Shown: positions 1 through 7,706, numbered from the stretch's first letter. The stretch: 10,478 nucleotides of DNA from an uncultured Collinsella sp. (GCA_900752215.1 CAADUO010000052.1:1-10478), one strand, 5' to 3'. Numbers and translations are program-made. The notes: generated by a model not told the origin, from the letters alone.

Positions 1-29
1 CACACACACAACAGGCCCCCCCCCCCCCC
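1..29. repeat. Short CA run followed by a C14 homopolymer
   Basis: The window opens with five CA dinucleotides (1-10), then ACAGG-like sequence and an uninterrupted run of 14 C (16-29). On the minus strand this is a G14 tract about 55 bases past the pstB stop. Such a tract is slippage-prone. It could be a real variable homopolymer or a sequencing or assembly artefact near an edge, and the sequence alone cannot tell which. Confidence 0.85.
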
Positions 30-39
30 TCCAATCAGC

Positions 40-65
40 CCCGCGGCAACCGTGGCCGCCGCGGG
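40..65 (-). terminator. GC-rich hairpin after pstB, possible terminator without U-tract
   Basis: An 8-bp perfect inverted repeat (CCCGCGGC at 40-47, GCCGCGGG at 58-65) with a 10-base loop lies 18 bases past the pstB stop. On the minus strand it is not followed by a T run but by GCTGATTGG and then the G14 tract, so it is not a classical intrinsic terminator. It may protect the 3' end of the mRNA, cause pausing, or work with a factor. The hairpin is seen in the sequence; its role is inferred. Confidence 0.4.
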
Positions 66-83
66 CCTCAAGCATGTCCCGGA

Positions 84-952
<869 letters not shown>

Positions 953-956
<4 letters not shown>

Positions 957-1879
957 TCGGCCGTCATCTTCCTTGCCAGTTGCTTGCCCACGATACGGGC
1001 GACTACGTTAAACAGCAGCACGCAAATCATCAGCAGCGCCGCGGTACCCCAAACAATCTGCTGTGCCTCGGGACTGCCCTCGCCGTAAATCTTGTAGATA
1101 TGCACGGCGAGCGACTCACCGGGGCGGAACACATTCCAGGCGCAAGTGGGGCTCGACAGGTTAAAGCTCAAGAAGTTCAGACGCACCGGCGAGCTCATGC
1201 CCGAGGTAAAGAGCAACGCTGCGGCCTCGCCAAACACACGGCCGGCCGAAAGCACAATGCCGGTCACGATGGCGGGCATGGCCTCGGGAATCAAGATGTG
1301 CAGCGTGGCCTCCCAGCGGGTGAGGCCCATAGCCAGACACGCATCGCGCTGGGCCTGCGGCACGTCCTCGAGCGCCTGCTGAATCACGCGCACCAGGATG
1401 GGGATGTTGAACATGGTGAGCGCGACGGCGCCGGAGATGATGGAGTACTTCCAGCCCAGCTGCACCGAGAACACCAGAAAGCCGAACATGCCGACGACGA
1501 TGGAAGGCAGCGAGGACAGCGTCTCGATGGCGGTGGAGGCGATGTCGCGGATAGGGCCGTTCGGCGCGTACTCAACCAGGAAGACCGCTCCGCCCAGGCT
1601 GATGGGCACCGAGATGACCAGAGTGATCAGCAGCAGGTAGAACGAGTCGAACAGCTGGTAGAGCACGCCACCCTGGGTACCGTTGGCGCGCGACGGCTGC
1701 GTGAAAAAGCCCGGCTGGAACAGCGTCGAGACGCCCTCGAACAGGATATAGGCCACCATGAAAATAACGATGAGCATGACGATGGCGACGATCGCCGTCA
1801 GCACGCCCGTGGCGATGCGGTCCTGCTTTTGGACGCGCTCGAGTCTCGCCTCGTCGATATGGATGCGCGTGCTAGCCAC
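953..1879 (-). CDS. pstA: PstA, phosphate ABC transporter permease
   Basis: This is one of the two membrane subunits forming the phosphate channel, paired with PstC. The 308-residue protein has a charged cytoplasmic N-terminus and hydrophobic segments near residues 24-47, 78-103, 122-142, 145-170, 203-226 and 274-297, matching the six-helix permease topology. The EAA-type coupling loop, which contacts the ATPase, is at about 180-202 (ACLAMGLTRWEATLHIL, then IPEA). The start is GTG: AAGGGGG lies about 9 bases upstream, and the first codons overlap the end of pstC by 8 bases. The 3' end overlaps pstB by 3 bases. Between segments 5 and 6 there is a loop (about 228-266) typical of PstA. The order relative to pstC and pstB and the tight overlaps support one polycistronic mRNA. 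Confidence 0.96.
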
Positions 1880-2780
1880 GAGCCTTCGCCCCCTTGCGGC
1901 CTATAAGGTGGATGATCAGGATGAAGATGAGGCTCATGCCCATCAGCAGCAGACCGAGCGCCCACAAAACATCGTCCTGGGCCGAGCCCTCGGCATAGAC
2001 CGCCATGGACGTGGTGAGCGTGGTGGTGATGGTCGAGGCCGGCGACAGCAGCGACGTCGGCATGGCCTCGATACCGCCGATGACCATGCGCACGGCGAGC
2101 GTCTCGCCAAAGGCGCGGGTCATACCCAGAATGACCGCGGTCATGAGCGACGGCATGGCGGACTTGAGCACCACGTGCCAGATGGTCTGCCAGCGGGTAT
2201 AGCCCAATGCGAGCGAACCCTGACGGTAGCTGTCGGGCACGGCGCGCAGGCCATCGACCGAAAGCGTGGTCATGGTCGGCAGGATCATGACGGCCAGCAC
2301 GATGGCGCCAGGCAAGATGCCCAGGCCCGTGCTCACGTGGAAAACGCTCTTCATAAGGCCGACGACCACGTGAAAGCCAATAAGGCCAAAGACGACCGAG
2401 GGAATACCGGTCAAAAGCTCAATAAGCGGCTGAAAGATCTTGGAACCAAACTTAGGGCTAATCTCGACCGCAAAGATGGCAGAGCCGATGGCGATGGGCA
2501 GCGCGATGAGCGTGGAGAGCACCATGACCGCAAACGAGGTGACGATCAGGGGCAGGGCGCCGGTGTAGGGCAGGCCGTTTTCGGCCGTGTTGGCCAGGTC
2601 CCACTTGGTGCCGGTGAAGAACTCGACGACCGAGACGCCGTCCTTGATAAAAGCCGAGAGGCCCTTTTGGGCGACCATAAAGATGAGCGCGGCAACGACA
2701 AGCGTCACGAGCGCTACGCACGCGCCCGTGACGCCCAGGCCCACGTTCTCAAGGTCGCGCTTTGGCAGCTGTTTTGCCAT
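1872..2780 (-). CDS. pstC: PstC, phosphate ABC transporter permease
   Basis: This is the partner permease of PstA. The 302-residue protein has hydrophobic segments near 17-37, 76-106, 121-143, 153-175, 210-233 and 271-294, with a large extracytoplasmic loop after segment 1 (about 40-75). That loop contains FFTGTKWDL, a recurring pattern in PstC proteins. The coupling loop with QGSLALGYTRWQTIWHV is at about 187-203. ATG is supported by GGAAAGG six bases upstream. The gap to pstS is only 24 bases with no terminator, and the 3' end overlaps pstA by 8 bases, so it belongs to the same transcript. PstC and PstA resemble each other; this one is called PstC from its position after pstS and its N-terminal loop. 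Confidence 0.96.
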   Translation of the reverse strand: MAKQLPKRDLENVGLGVTGACVALVTLVVAALIFMVAQKGLSAFIKDGVSVVEFFTGTKWDLANTAENGLPYTGALPLIVTSFAVMVLSTLIALPIAIGSAIFAVEISPKFGSKIFQPLIELLTGIPSVVFGLIGFHVVVGLMKSVFHVSTGLGILPGAIVLAVMILPTMTTLSVDGLRAVPDSYRQGSLALGYTRWQTIWHVVLKSAMPSLMTAVILGMTRAFGETLAVRMVIGGIEAMPTSLLSPASTITTTLTTSMAVYAEGSAQDDVLWALGLLLMGMSLIFILIIHLIGRKGAKARG

Positions 2781-2804
2781 TGCAAACCTTTCCGGGGCGA
2801 TTAC

Positions 2805-3743
2805 TTATTTAGCGGAGACCTTGCCGCTGGCGTCCTTGACGACCTTCATGGCAGAGACGGGGATGAAGCCCTGCTCCTCGACGAGCTTGCCCTGGACGTC
2901 GCCGGAGAGCATGAACTCCAGGAAGGCCTTGGTGGCCTCGTCTGCGTCCTTTGCGCAGTACATGTGCTCGGTCGCCCAGATCTTGAAGGAGTCGTCGGTG
3001 ACGTTCTTGCTCTTGGGCTCGACGCCCTCGACCTTGATGGCGTTGAACTTGGAGTCATCGAAGTGCGAGAAGTCGAGGTAGGAAATGGCGTTATCGGTGC
3101 TGGCCATCTGGGTCTGGACATCGCCGGACTTGTCGAGCTCGGCGTCGCCCTTAAAGTCGACGGTCTCGTCGCCAAAGACGGCGGCCTCGAAGGTGGCGCG
3201 GGTACCGGAGCCGGCCTTGCGGTTGAGGACGATGATGGTGGCGTCGTCGCCGCCGACCTCCTTCCAGTTGGTGATCTGGCCGGAGAAGATGCCCTTGAGC
3301 TGCTCGAGGGACAGATCGTCGACCTTGACGTTCTTGGAGACAACAGGACCCATGCCCACGACAGCAACCTCGTGGTCGACGAGGTTCTTGACCTGGTCGG
3401 CCTCGAGCTTGGTCTCGGCGAAGACGTCGGAGTTACCGATGGTGACGGTGCCAGCGGCGACGGCGGTCAGACCCTTGCCCGAACCGTTGCCCGAGCCGGA
3501 GACGGAGACGTCCGGGTTGGCATCCATGAACTTCTCGGCAGCGGCCTCGACGAGAGCCTGGAACGAGGAGGCACCGTCGTAGGTCACCTCGCCGGAGACG
3601 GACTCGGCAGCAGCGGCGCTACCCTTGTCGGCGGCGTTGGAAGCGCCTGCTCCGCCGCAACCAACGAGACCGAGACCGACGATGCTGGCAAGACCACCAG
3701 CGAGGCCGAGGAACTGACGACGAGAATAAGCCTGATCGAGCAT
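2805..3743 (-). CDS. pstS: PstS, phosphate-binding lipoprotein with Tat-type signal
   Basis: This is the substrate-binding component that captures inorganic phosphate outside the membrane and hands it to PstCA. The chosen ATG gives 312 residues and has AAAGGA five bases upstream; an in-frame ATG 33 bases further up has no comparable site and would lengthen the signal peptide. The N-terminus carries a twin-arginine motif SRRQFLG (7-13), a hydrophobic stretch (14-27) and a lipobox LVGC with the lipidated cysteine at C29. A low-complexity Ala/Ser/Gly linker follows to about residue 50. Ligand-site patterns typical of PstS are GASS (57-60), a Gly/Ser-rich loop GSGNGSGKG (83-91), GNSD (103-106) and RKAGSGTR (175-182). 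The mature part is short, like other compact Gram-positive PstS proteins. It is first in the operon and probably the most highly expressed. Confidence 0.95.
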   Translation of the reverse strand: MLDQAYSRRQFLGLAGGLASIVGLGLVGCGGAGASNAADKGSAAAAESVSGEVTYDGASSFQALVEAAAEKFMDANPDVSVSGSGNGSGKGLTAVAAGTVTIGNSDVFAETKLEADQVKNLVDHEVAVVGMGPVVSKNVKVDDLSLEQLKGIFSGQITNWKEVGGDDATIIVLNRKAGSGTRATFEAAVFGDETVDFKGDAELDKSGDVQTQMASTDNAISYLDFSHFDDSKFNAIKVEGVEPKSKNVTDDSFKIWATEHMYCAKDADEATKAFLEFMLSGDVQGKLVEEQGFIPVSAMKVVKDASGKVSAK

Positions 3744-3768
3744 GATCTTCCTTTCATACATGCGACTC

Positions 3769-3827
3769 GCGGGCACCCTGCCCGCTTTGCTATTTGGAAA
3801 GATACGACCTCAATCGGGCAGCGCCCG
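3769..3827 (-). promoter_or_regulatory. Two small hairpins in the pstS mRNA leader
   Basis: Two short GC hairpins lie between the candidate pstS promoter and its ribosome binding site. One is GCGGGCA-CCC-TGCCCGC (3769-3785, 7 bp); the other is CGGGC-AGC-GCCCG (3815-3827, 5 bp). The nearer one ends about 17 bases before the Shine-Dalgarno. They may stabilise the 5' end or modulate translation; no known riboswitch is recognised. Confidence 0.4.
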
Positions 3828-3853
3828 CGCCAGCTGCGGTTTCTTACGGGCAT

Positions 3854-3883
3854 TTGATAGACCCTTACCGCAAGCTCTGTCCA
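3854..3883 (-). promoter_or_regulatory. Candidate sigma70-type promoter of pstSCAB
   Basis: On the minus strand, TGGACA (plus 3878-3883) is a 5/6 match to the -35 box. It is followed after 18 bases by TATCAA (plus 3854-3859), a 4/6 match to the -10 box. This would start transcription about 100 bases upstream of the pstS ATG. It is the best candidate by eye in the interval; the -10 box is weak, as expected for an activator-dependent promoter. Confidence 0.4.
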
Positions 3884-3886
3884 GCC

Positions 3887-3934
3887 TTTACAAACGGATA
3901 ACAATCCAGCGCCGAACATGGCGCACCTTTTACA
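3887..3934. promoter_or_regulatory. PHO-box-like hexamers upstream of the pst promoter
   Basis: Read on the plus strand, TTTACA (3887-3892) and ATAACA (3898-3903) are spaced exactly 11 bases start to start, and a further TTTACA is at 3929-3934. Gram-positive PhoP binds direct repeats close to TT(A/C/T)ACA at about 11-base spacing. These hexamers sit just upstream of the candidate -35 but on the strand opposite to pstS, which is not the usual orientation. Confidence 0.3.
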
Positions 3935-3972
3935 CCAAAGGAACGTCCCCAATGACCACCCCACCGCAACAG

Positions 3973-4000
3973 AAAAAGCCCGGGCCGAAGCACCGGGCTC
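3973..4000 (-). terminator. Intrinsic terminator of the dipeptidase transcription unit
   Basis: On the minus strand AGCCCGG-TGCTTCGGC-CCGGGCT forms a stem (plus 3977-3999) that can be drawn as 9 bp with one bulged T and a TTCG tetraloop, followed by five T (plus 3973-3977). This is a strong intrinsic terminator about 135 bases past the dipeptidase stop. It isolates the pst operon from upstream minus-strand transcription. Confidence 0.85.
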
Positions 4001-4031
4001 GTAATGCAAGTTTGTATCCAAGCAGGATATA

Positions 4032-4133
4032 GGGGTTTCCCAGGTGCCCGAGATTGACCCGAAAGAGGAGCGCCGCGTACTTTGGTACGCAAGCGACGGT
4101 TTGAGGGGCAAGGTCGGGTGCCTGGGGAAGCCC
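4032..4133. repeat. 102-bp imperfect palindrome at the dipeptidase 3' end
   Basis: The outer arms 4032-4051 and 4114-4133 pair over 20 positions with one mismatch (G4035/G4130) and three G-T pairs. The inner part continues with TTG/CAA and CCC/GGG matches, ending in a perfect GCGTAC-TTTG-GTACGC hairpin (4075-4090). The right arm ends on the first base of the dipeptidase stop codon. It has no T-tract. It may be a dispersed palindromic repeat, a structured 3' UTR, or a small RNA; no family is recognised. Confidence 0.75.
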
Positions 4134-5569
4134 TACAGCTCAAGTTCGTTGAGGCGCAGGATGGCCACGATATAAATCTTGAGCGCCTGCTTGAGCTGTT
4201 CCTCGTTGGCACACTCGTTGGGACCGTGCATCTGGCCGCCCCACTCGGGCAGCTCCAGGCCGGTCTCTTCGGGGCCAAACGACACGGCGCGGGCAAAGTT
4301 GCGCGCGTACGTGCCGCCGCCCATGGCAAAAGGCTCGGCGTGCTTGCCCGTAAACTCGTTATAGGTATCGATAAGCGCCTTCACGGCAGGATCGTCGGCA
4401 GAGACCGAGAACGGCACCTTTGCATGACCCACACGGCACGTCACGCCAAAACGGCCCACGAGCGGATCGAGCTGCTCGCGGATGGTATCGGCACTTGTGC
4501 TGTCGGGGAAGCGCACGTCGATGACCTGCTCAATATGGCCATCCGCCACGCGGATGACGCCAGCGTTGCAGGTAAGCGGACCAAACGCCGGACTCGTCGC
4601 ATCGATACCTAGGCCGCGGCCATAGGCATCCGCGTGCACAAAGGCCAGGAACTTGACGAACTCGTGCTCGGCAGGCGTCAGCAGGCGCTCGTCGCGTGCA
4701 CCAAACGCGTCCTCGGCCTCGCGCAGATACGACACGATCAGGCCGACGGCATTGATCGTCCCCTCGGGCATCGAGGCGTGACCGCCAATACCGTGGGCGA
4801 AAATCTGCACATGACCATTGTCGAGAGCCGTGATCTCCAGGCGGTCAGCATTCTCGACCGGCGCCGGCAGCTCATCGGCGGCAATCGCGAGCTCGCAGAT
4901 GGACTGCGACGGAATGGCATTGCTCGCCTCGGCACCGCTCCACGACACGATGCGCCCGCCGTCGATCTTGGGACTCACGAACGTCGCCCCAAACTGGCCC
5001 TTCTCGGCATTGCAGACCGGGAACTCGGCATCAGGCGTAAACAGAAAGTCAGGGTTGGGGTAGTTCTCCAGATAATGGTGAACGTCGGACATGCCCACTT
5101 CCTCATCGCAGCCCAGCAGCGCGCGGAAGGTATAGCGCGGAACAATGCCGTGCTTGAGCAGGTACGCGCCGGCATAAAGCGACAGCACTGCCGGGCCCTT
5201 GTCGTCGATCACGCCGCGACCGAGCAACCAGCCCTCGCGACGCCCCATCGCGAACGGATCGGTGTTCCAGCCAGGGCCGGCGGGAACCACGTCCACGTGG
5301 CAGATAGTCGCGAGCTGCTTGTCGCCGCGGCCCGGGATATCGGCGATTCCCACATAGCCCTCGTCGTCGCTCGTCTGATAGCCGAGCTTCTGCGCGATGC
5401 CGAGCGCGCAATCGAGCGCGTCACGGACCGGGCGGCCAAACGGCGCGCCGGGCTCCGCATCGGCAGAAACTGCCACGGAAGGATAACTCACCAGCTGCTC
5501 GATATCAGCGACGACATCCTCCCAGACCTCGTCGACATACTCAGCGACGCTCTGCTCCACCTGATTCAT
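4133..5569 (-). CDS. M20 family dipeptidase (PepV/Sapep-like)
   Basis: This is a probable cytoplasmic two-metal dipeptidase releasing amino acids from dipeptides or short peptides. The ATG is set by an excellent GGAGG six bases upstream, giving 478 residues, close to PepV-type enzymes (about 470). Metal and catalytic motifs by family knowledge are H91 in HVDVVPAGPGW, D122 in GVIDDKGP, catalytic E156 with E157 in GCDEEVGMSD, D180 in TPDAEFP and H448 in GQMHGPNE. A lid domain lies roughly between 185 and 385 and includes HGIGGHAS (259-266). GGGTYAR (417-423) is the usual loop before the C-terminal histidine. All expected metal ligands are present, so it should be active. It lies 55 bases after the HAD gene on the same strand, probably cotranscribed. 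Substrate range (broad dipeptidase, or a carnosinase-like specificity) cannot be read from the sequence. Confidence 0.93.
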   Translation of the reverse strand: MNQVEQSVAEYVDEVWEDVVADIEQLVSYPSVAVSADAEPGAPFGRPVRDALDCALGIAQKLGYQTSDDEGYVGIADIPGRGDKQLATICHVDVVPAGPGWNTDPFAMGRREGWLLGRGVIDDKGPAVLSLYAGAYLLKHGIVPRYTFRALLGCDEEVGMSDVHHYLENYPNPDFLFTPDAEFPVCNAEKGQFGATFVSPKIDGGRIVSWSGAEASNAIPSQSICELAIAADELPAPVENADRLEITALDNGHVQIFAHGIGGHASMPEGTINAVGLIVSYLREAEDAFGARDERLLTPAEHEFVKFLAFVHADAYGRGLGIDATSPAFGPLTCNAGVIRVADGHIEQVIDVRFPDSTSADTIREQLDPLVGRFGVTCRVGHAKVPFSVSADDPAVKALIDTYNEFTGKHAEPFAMGGGTYARNFARAVSFGPEETGLELPEWGGQMHGPNECANEEQLKQALKIYIVAILRLNELEL

Positions 5570-5624
5570 GGACGACCTCCTTACCAATGAGCGACGGGTA
5601 CGCCCGCCCCTCACATTATGTCTA

Positions 5625-6287
5625 TTAGATAGCGAAAAGTTTAGCAAGCTCGGCCACCGAGTGCACCACCGCATCGGCGCCCGCGGCCTCGTGCTCCCCC
5701 GGCGCTGCCGCGCCCGAATAGATGCCGATGCACGGCACGCCCATCGCGTGCGCGCCCTCCACATCGTTAAAGCGATCGCCGATCATCACGGCATCGTCGG
5801 CCGTCGCGCCGAGCGCCGCCAGGGCATCGCGAACCGAATCGGCCTTGGTCTCGCGTCCCTGCGGCGGATTCATGCCGACCACCGCCTCAAACTGCGAAAG
5901 CCCCAGCTCGCCCACCATGTCAATGCACTTTGCCTCCATGCGTGACGTCGCCACGGCCAAGCGATGCCCCTGCGCGACAAGGCCATCGAGCAGCTCGGGG
6001 ATTCCATCGAACACGGGATACTCTTCCGGTCCCAGCTCATCAAAAAAGGCACGGTACTCGTCGGCCACCACAAGCGACTCCTCGCGCGTAAAGCCGTAAA
6101 AGTCGTGGAAGCTCTTCCACAGGGGCGGCCCGATCATACGACGCAGGTCACCCATCTGCGCCTCCGAAAACCCACGCGCAGCCAACGTCTTGCGCGTCGA
6201 GGTCATCACCGCCCGACCCGTATCTGCCACCGTGCCATCGAAATCAAACAGCACGACCGGCCGCTTGCATATCTCCAGCGCCTCCAT
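5625..6287 (-). CDS. HAD-superfamily phosphatase (phosphoglycolate phosphatase-like)
   Basis: This is a probable cytosolic phosphomonoesterase of the Gph/PpaX type. Numbered from the chosen ATG it has 220 residues: motif I DFDGTVADT with nucleophile D15 and D17; an alpha-helical cap region at about 25-85; motif II AVATS (111-115); motif III K148; motif IV IGDRFNDVEGA with D171 and D175. A GxYSGAAAPGE segment (189-198) is common in this subgroup. The start is uncertain: ATG at 6287 has AAGAGGG six bases upstream, ATG at 6293 is two codons earlier, and a GTG at 6320 has no clear site. The true substrate may be phosphoglycolate, pyrophosphate, a nucleotide or a sugar phosphate. It is divergent from the degV-family gene and precedes the dipeptidase, with no terminator visible between them. 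Confidence 0.9.
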   Translation of the reverse strand: MEALEICKRPVVLFDFDGTVADTGRAVMTSTRKTLAARGFSEAQMGDLRRMIGPPLWKSFHDFYGFTREESLVVADEYRAFFDELGPEEYPVFDGIPELLDGLVAQGHRLAVATSRMEAKCIDMVGELGLSQFEAVVGMNPPQGRETKADSVRDALAALGATADDAVMIGDRFNDVEGAHAMGVPCIGIYSGAAAPGEHEAAGADAVVHSVAELAKLFAI

Positions 6288-6335
6288 CGGCATCCCTCTT
6301 CCCCAGTTGATGATTTCCACACTGACACTTCAAAC

Positions 6336-6351
6336 TGTTGACTATTCAACA
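6336..6351. promoter_or_regulatory. Operator-like dyad in the divergent HAD/degV promoter region
   Basis: TGTTGACTATTCAACA is a perfect 6-bp inverted repeat around a 4-base spacer. It lies about 30 bases upstream of the degV -10 box and 48 bases upstream of the HAD start, where a dimeric repressor or activator could control both genes. No known regulator motif is assigned. Confidence 0.4.
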
Positions 6352-6381
6352 ATTTAACCTAGCAATGTAGAGCAACTCCAC

Positions 6382-6387
6382 TATACT
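6382..6387 (+). promoter_or_regulatory. -10 box for the degV-family gene
   Basis: TATACT matches the -10 consensus at five of six positions and lies 57 bases before the ATG. The matching -35 (CTAGCA at 17-base spacing) is poor, so activation or an unusual promoter is possible. Confidence 0.45.
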
Positions 6388-6443
6388 TGTCGCACTTTGC
6401 TCTCAGAAGGCGGCGCCGTCGCGCCCCAACGAAAGGTGCAATT

Positions 6444-7304
6444 ATGTCTTTTGCCATCATAACCGACTCCACGTCGGACATCTCCCCCGCCCGCGCCCAA
6501 GAGCTCGGCATTTACGTGATTCCGCTGCATGTGATTATCGAGGGCGAGGACCTGCTCGACCAGGTGCAGATTACCGCCGAGGAATACGTCGCCCGCATGG
6601 CCGGCTCCGAGCAGCTGCCACACACCTCGCAGCCGAGCGCCGGCGAGTTCAAGGCACTCTTTGACCGCGTGCGCGCCGACGGCCACGATAGCGCCATCTT
6701 TATCTCGCTGTGCAGCGAGTGGTCCGCCTGCTATGCCAACGCCAGTTTGACGGCCGAAACGCACGAGCTGGACGTGCGCTGCATCGACTCGCGCACCGGC
6801 TCGGGCGCCGAGGGCTTGCTGGTGGAGTACGCACTGGCCATGCGCGAAGACGGCCGCAGCTTGGACGAGACCGAGGCGCAGATCCGCGCGACGCTGCCCG
6901 ACGCCCACCTGCTGCTGATTCCCCGCACGCTCGAGAACCTCGTTAAGAACGGCCGCGCGCCCAAGCTCGCCGGCCAGCTCACGCAGATGCTCAACATTCG
7001 CCTAGCCGTTTCGCCGGAGTGGCAGTCGGGCGAGATCAAGGCCATCAAAAAGGGCCGCGGCGCCAAGCGCATCGTTGCCAACACCATGGCAGACTGCCTC
7101 GCATTTTTGGCCGAGCATCCGGGCTCCAGCGTGCGCGTGCTCACGACCGGCGCCGCCGAGGAGCAGGAGCTCGTCAGCCAAGCACTCGCAGGCCAAGACT
7201 ATGTAGACGCCGGCACCGGCCCCATCGGCTGCACCATCGCCACCCATGTAGGCGTCGATGCCATCGCCATCAGCTACTGCCCCCGCTACCAGCCAACTCG
7301 CTAG
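6444..7304 (+). CDS. DegV family fatty-acid-binding protein
   Basis: DegV (FakB-like) proteins bind a fatty acid and, with a FakA kinase, help make acyl-phosphate for phospholipid synthesis; some members have no assigned role. The ATG at 6444 follows GAAAGG at 7-base spacing and gives 286 residues, the usual DegV length. An in-frame upstream ATG would add 19 Arg-rich residues with no ribosome binding site. Visible motifs are ITDSTSD (6-12), HTSQPS (60-65), IDSRTGSGAEG (114-124) and GTGPIGCTIATHVG (257-270), the last a C-terminal DegV hallmark. The segment ISLCSEWSACYANAS (87-101) occupies the place of the common LSGTYQSA loop but differs from it. It is the only plus-strand gene and is divergent from the HAD gene. 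No fakA is in the window. Confidence 0.93.
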   Translation: MSFAIITDSTSDISPARAQELGIYVIPLHVIIEGEDLLDQVQITAEEYVARMAGSEQLPHTSQPSAGEFKALFDRVRADGHDSAIFISLCSEWSACYANASLTAETHELDVRCIDSRTGSGAEGLLVEYALAMREDGRSLDETEAQIRATLPDAHLLLIPRTLENLVKNGRAPKLAGQLTQMLNIRLAVSPEWQSGEIKAIKKGRGAKRIVANTMADCLAFLAEHPGSSVRVLTTGAAEEQELVSQALAGQDYVDAGTGPIGCTIATHVGVDAIAISYCPRYQPTR

Positions 7305-7317
7305 GGACGCCCGCATC

Positions 7318-7384
7318 AGTTGTGGTGAAATGGGGACTGTTTTTGGCTTATTAGCCGCCAATCAATCCCCATTCCACCGCAACT
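7318..7384. repeat. 67-bp palindrome between converging degV and toxin genes
   Basis: The 19-base arms 7318-7336 and 7366-7384 pair at 17 Watson-Crick positions, plus T7323/G7379 and A7328/C7374. The 29-base centre holds a small GGCT-TATT-AGCC hairpin (7345-7356) next to five T. Neither side of the palindrome is followed by a T-tract, so it is not a standard terminator. It could block read-through in both directions or be a palindromic repeat unit. Confidence 0.75.
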
Positions 7385-7397
7385 TAGAAATCAGCGA

Positions 7398-7706
7398 TCA
7401 GCCCAGCGGACCCTGAAACAACTCCTGATGAGCGCCCATTCTTACCAGCCTAATCACTGGGTTAGTCTTATGGGGAAGATAAAGAACGACCACATCGACC
7501 AAGCCATCGGATAGATGGAAATCGATGTGGCCGTTGTAGTTTCCGCCCGGGTTTGAAAGCTCATGGGCGCCATATTCCGCGGGAAGCGAGCCGTGAGCTG
7601 CAAGCTCTGCGACCGCCGCCTTAAACTCGGTTTTTAGCTGCGGATGGATGCGCATCGTCCGTTTATAATCCGCCTTAAACTGAGCCTCGACTTTAATCTC
7701 AAACAT
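7398..7706 (-). CDS. Type II toxin, YafQ/RelE-like mRNA endonuclease
   Basis: This is a predicted ribosome-associated mRNA interferase neutralised by the adjacent antitoxin. The 102-residue basic protein begins MFEIKVEAQFKADYKRT, the usual RelE-fold opening strand and helix. It carries H48 in GAHEL, H60, H64 and D67 in GHIDFHLSD, and the C-terminal GAHQELF (H93, F97). The last corresponds to the GSHSELF-type motif of YafQ with the catalytic histidine. The ATG lies two bases after the antitoxin stop, with GAGGA inside the antitoxin's last codons, so translation is coupled and toxin output depends on antitoxin translation. The antitoxin-first order is typical. The exact cleavage specificity is unknown. 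The residues needed for activity appear intact, so this is not an obvious pseudogene. Confidence 0.88.
   Translation of the reverse strand: MFEIKVEAQFKADYKRTMRIHPQLKTEFKAAVAELAAHGSLPAEYGAHELSNPGGNYNGHIDFHLSDGLVDVVVLYLPHKTNPVIRLVRMGAHQELFQGPLG

Noticed and set aside
1758..3857. 699-codon open frame on the plus strand
   Set aside because: It lies antisense to pstC and pstS, is full of low-complexity Asp, His, Arg and Gly, has no recognised domain, and is explained by high-GC codon bias of the real genes.
3744..4132. Small open frames in the pst-dipeptidase intergenic region
   Set aside because: They have no ribosome binding sites or family signatures and cover the terminator, promoter and palindrome.
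5570..5764. 65-residue N-terminal extension of the dipeptidase
   Set aside because: The extension is Arg-rich, overlaps the HAD gene, and has no ribosome binding site; GGAGG before the ATG at 5569 decides the start.
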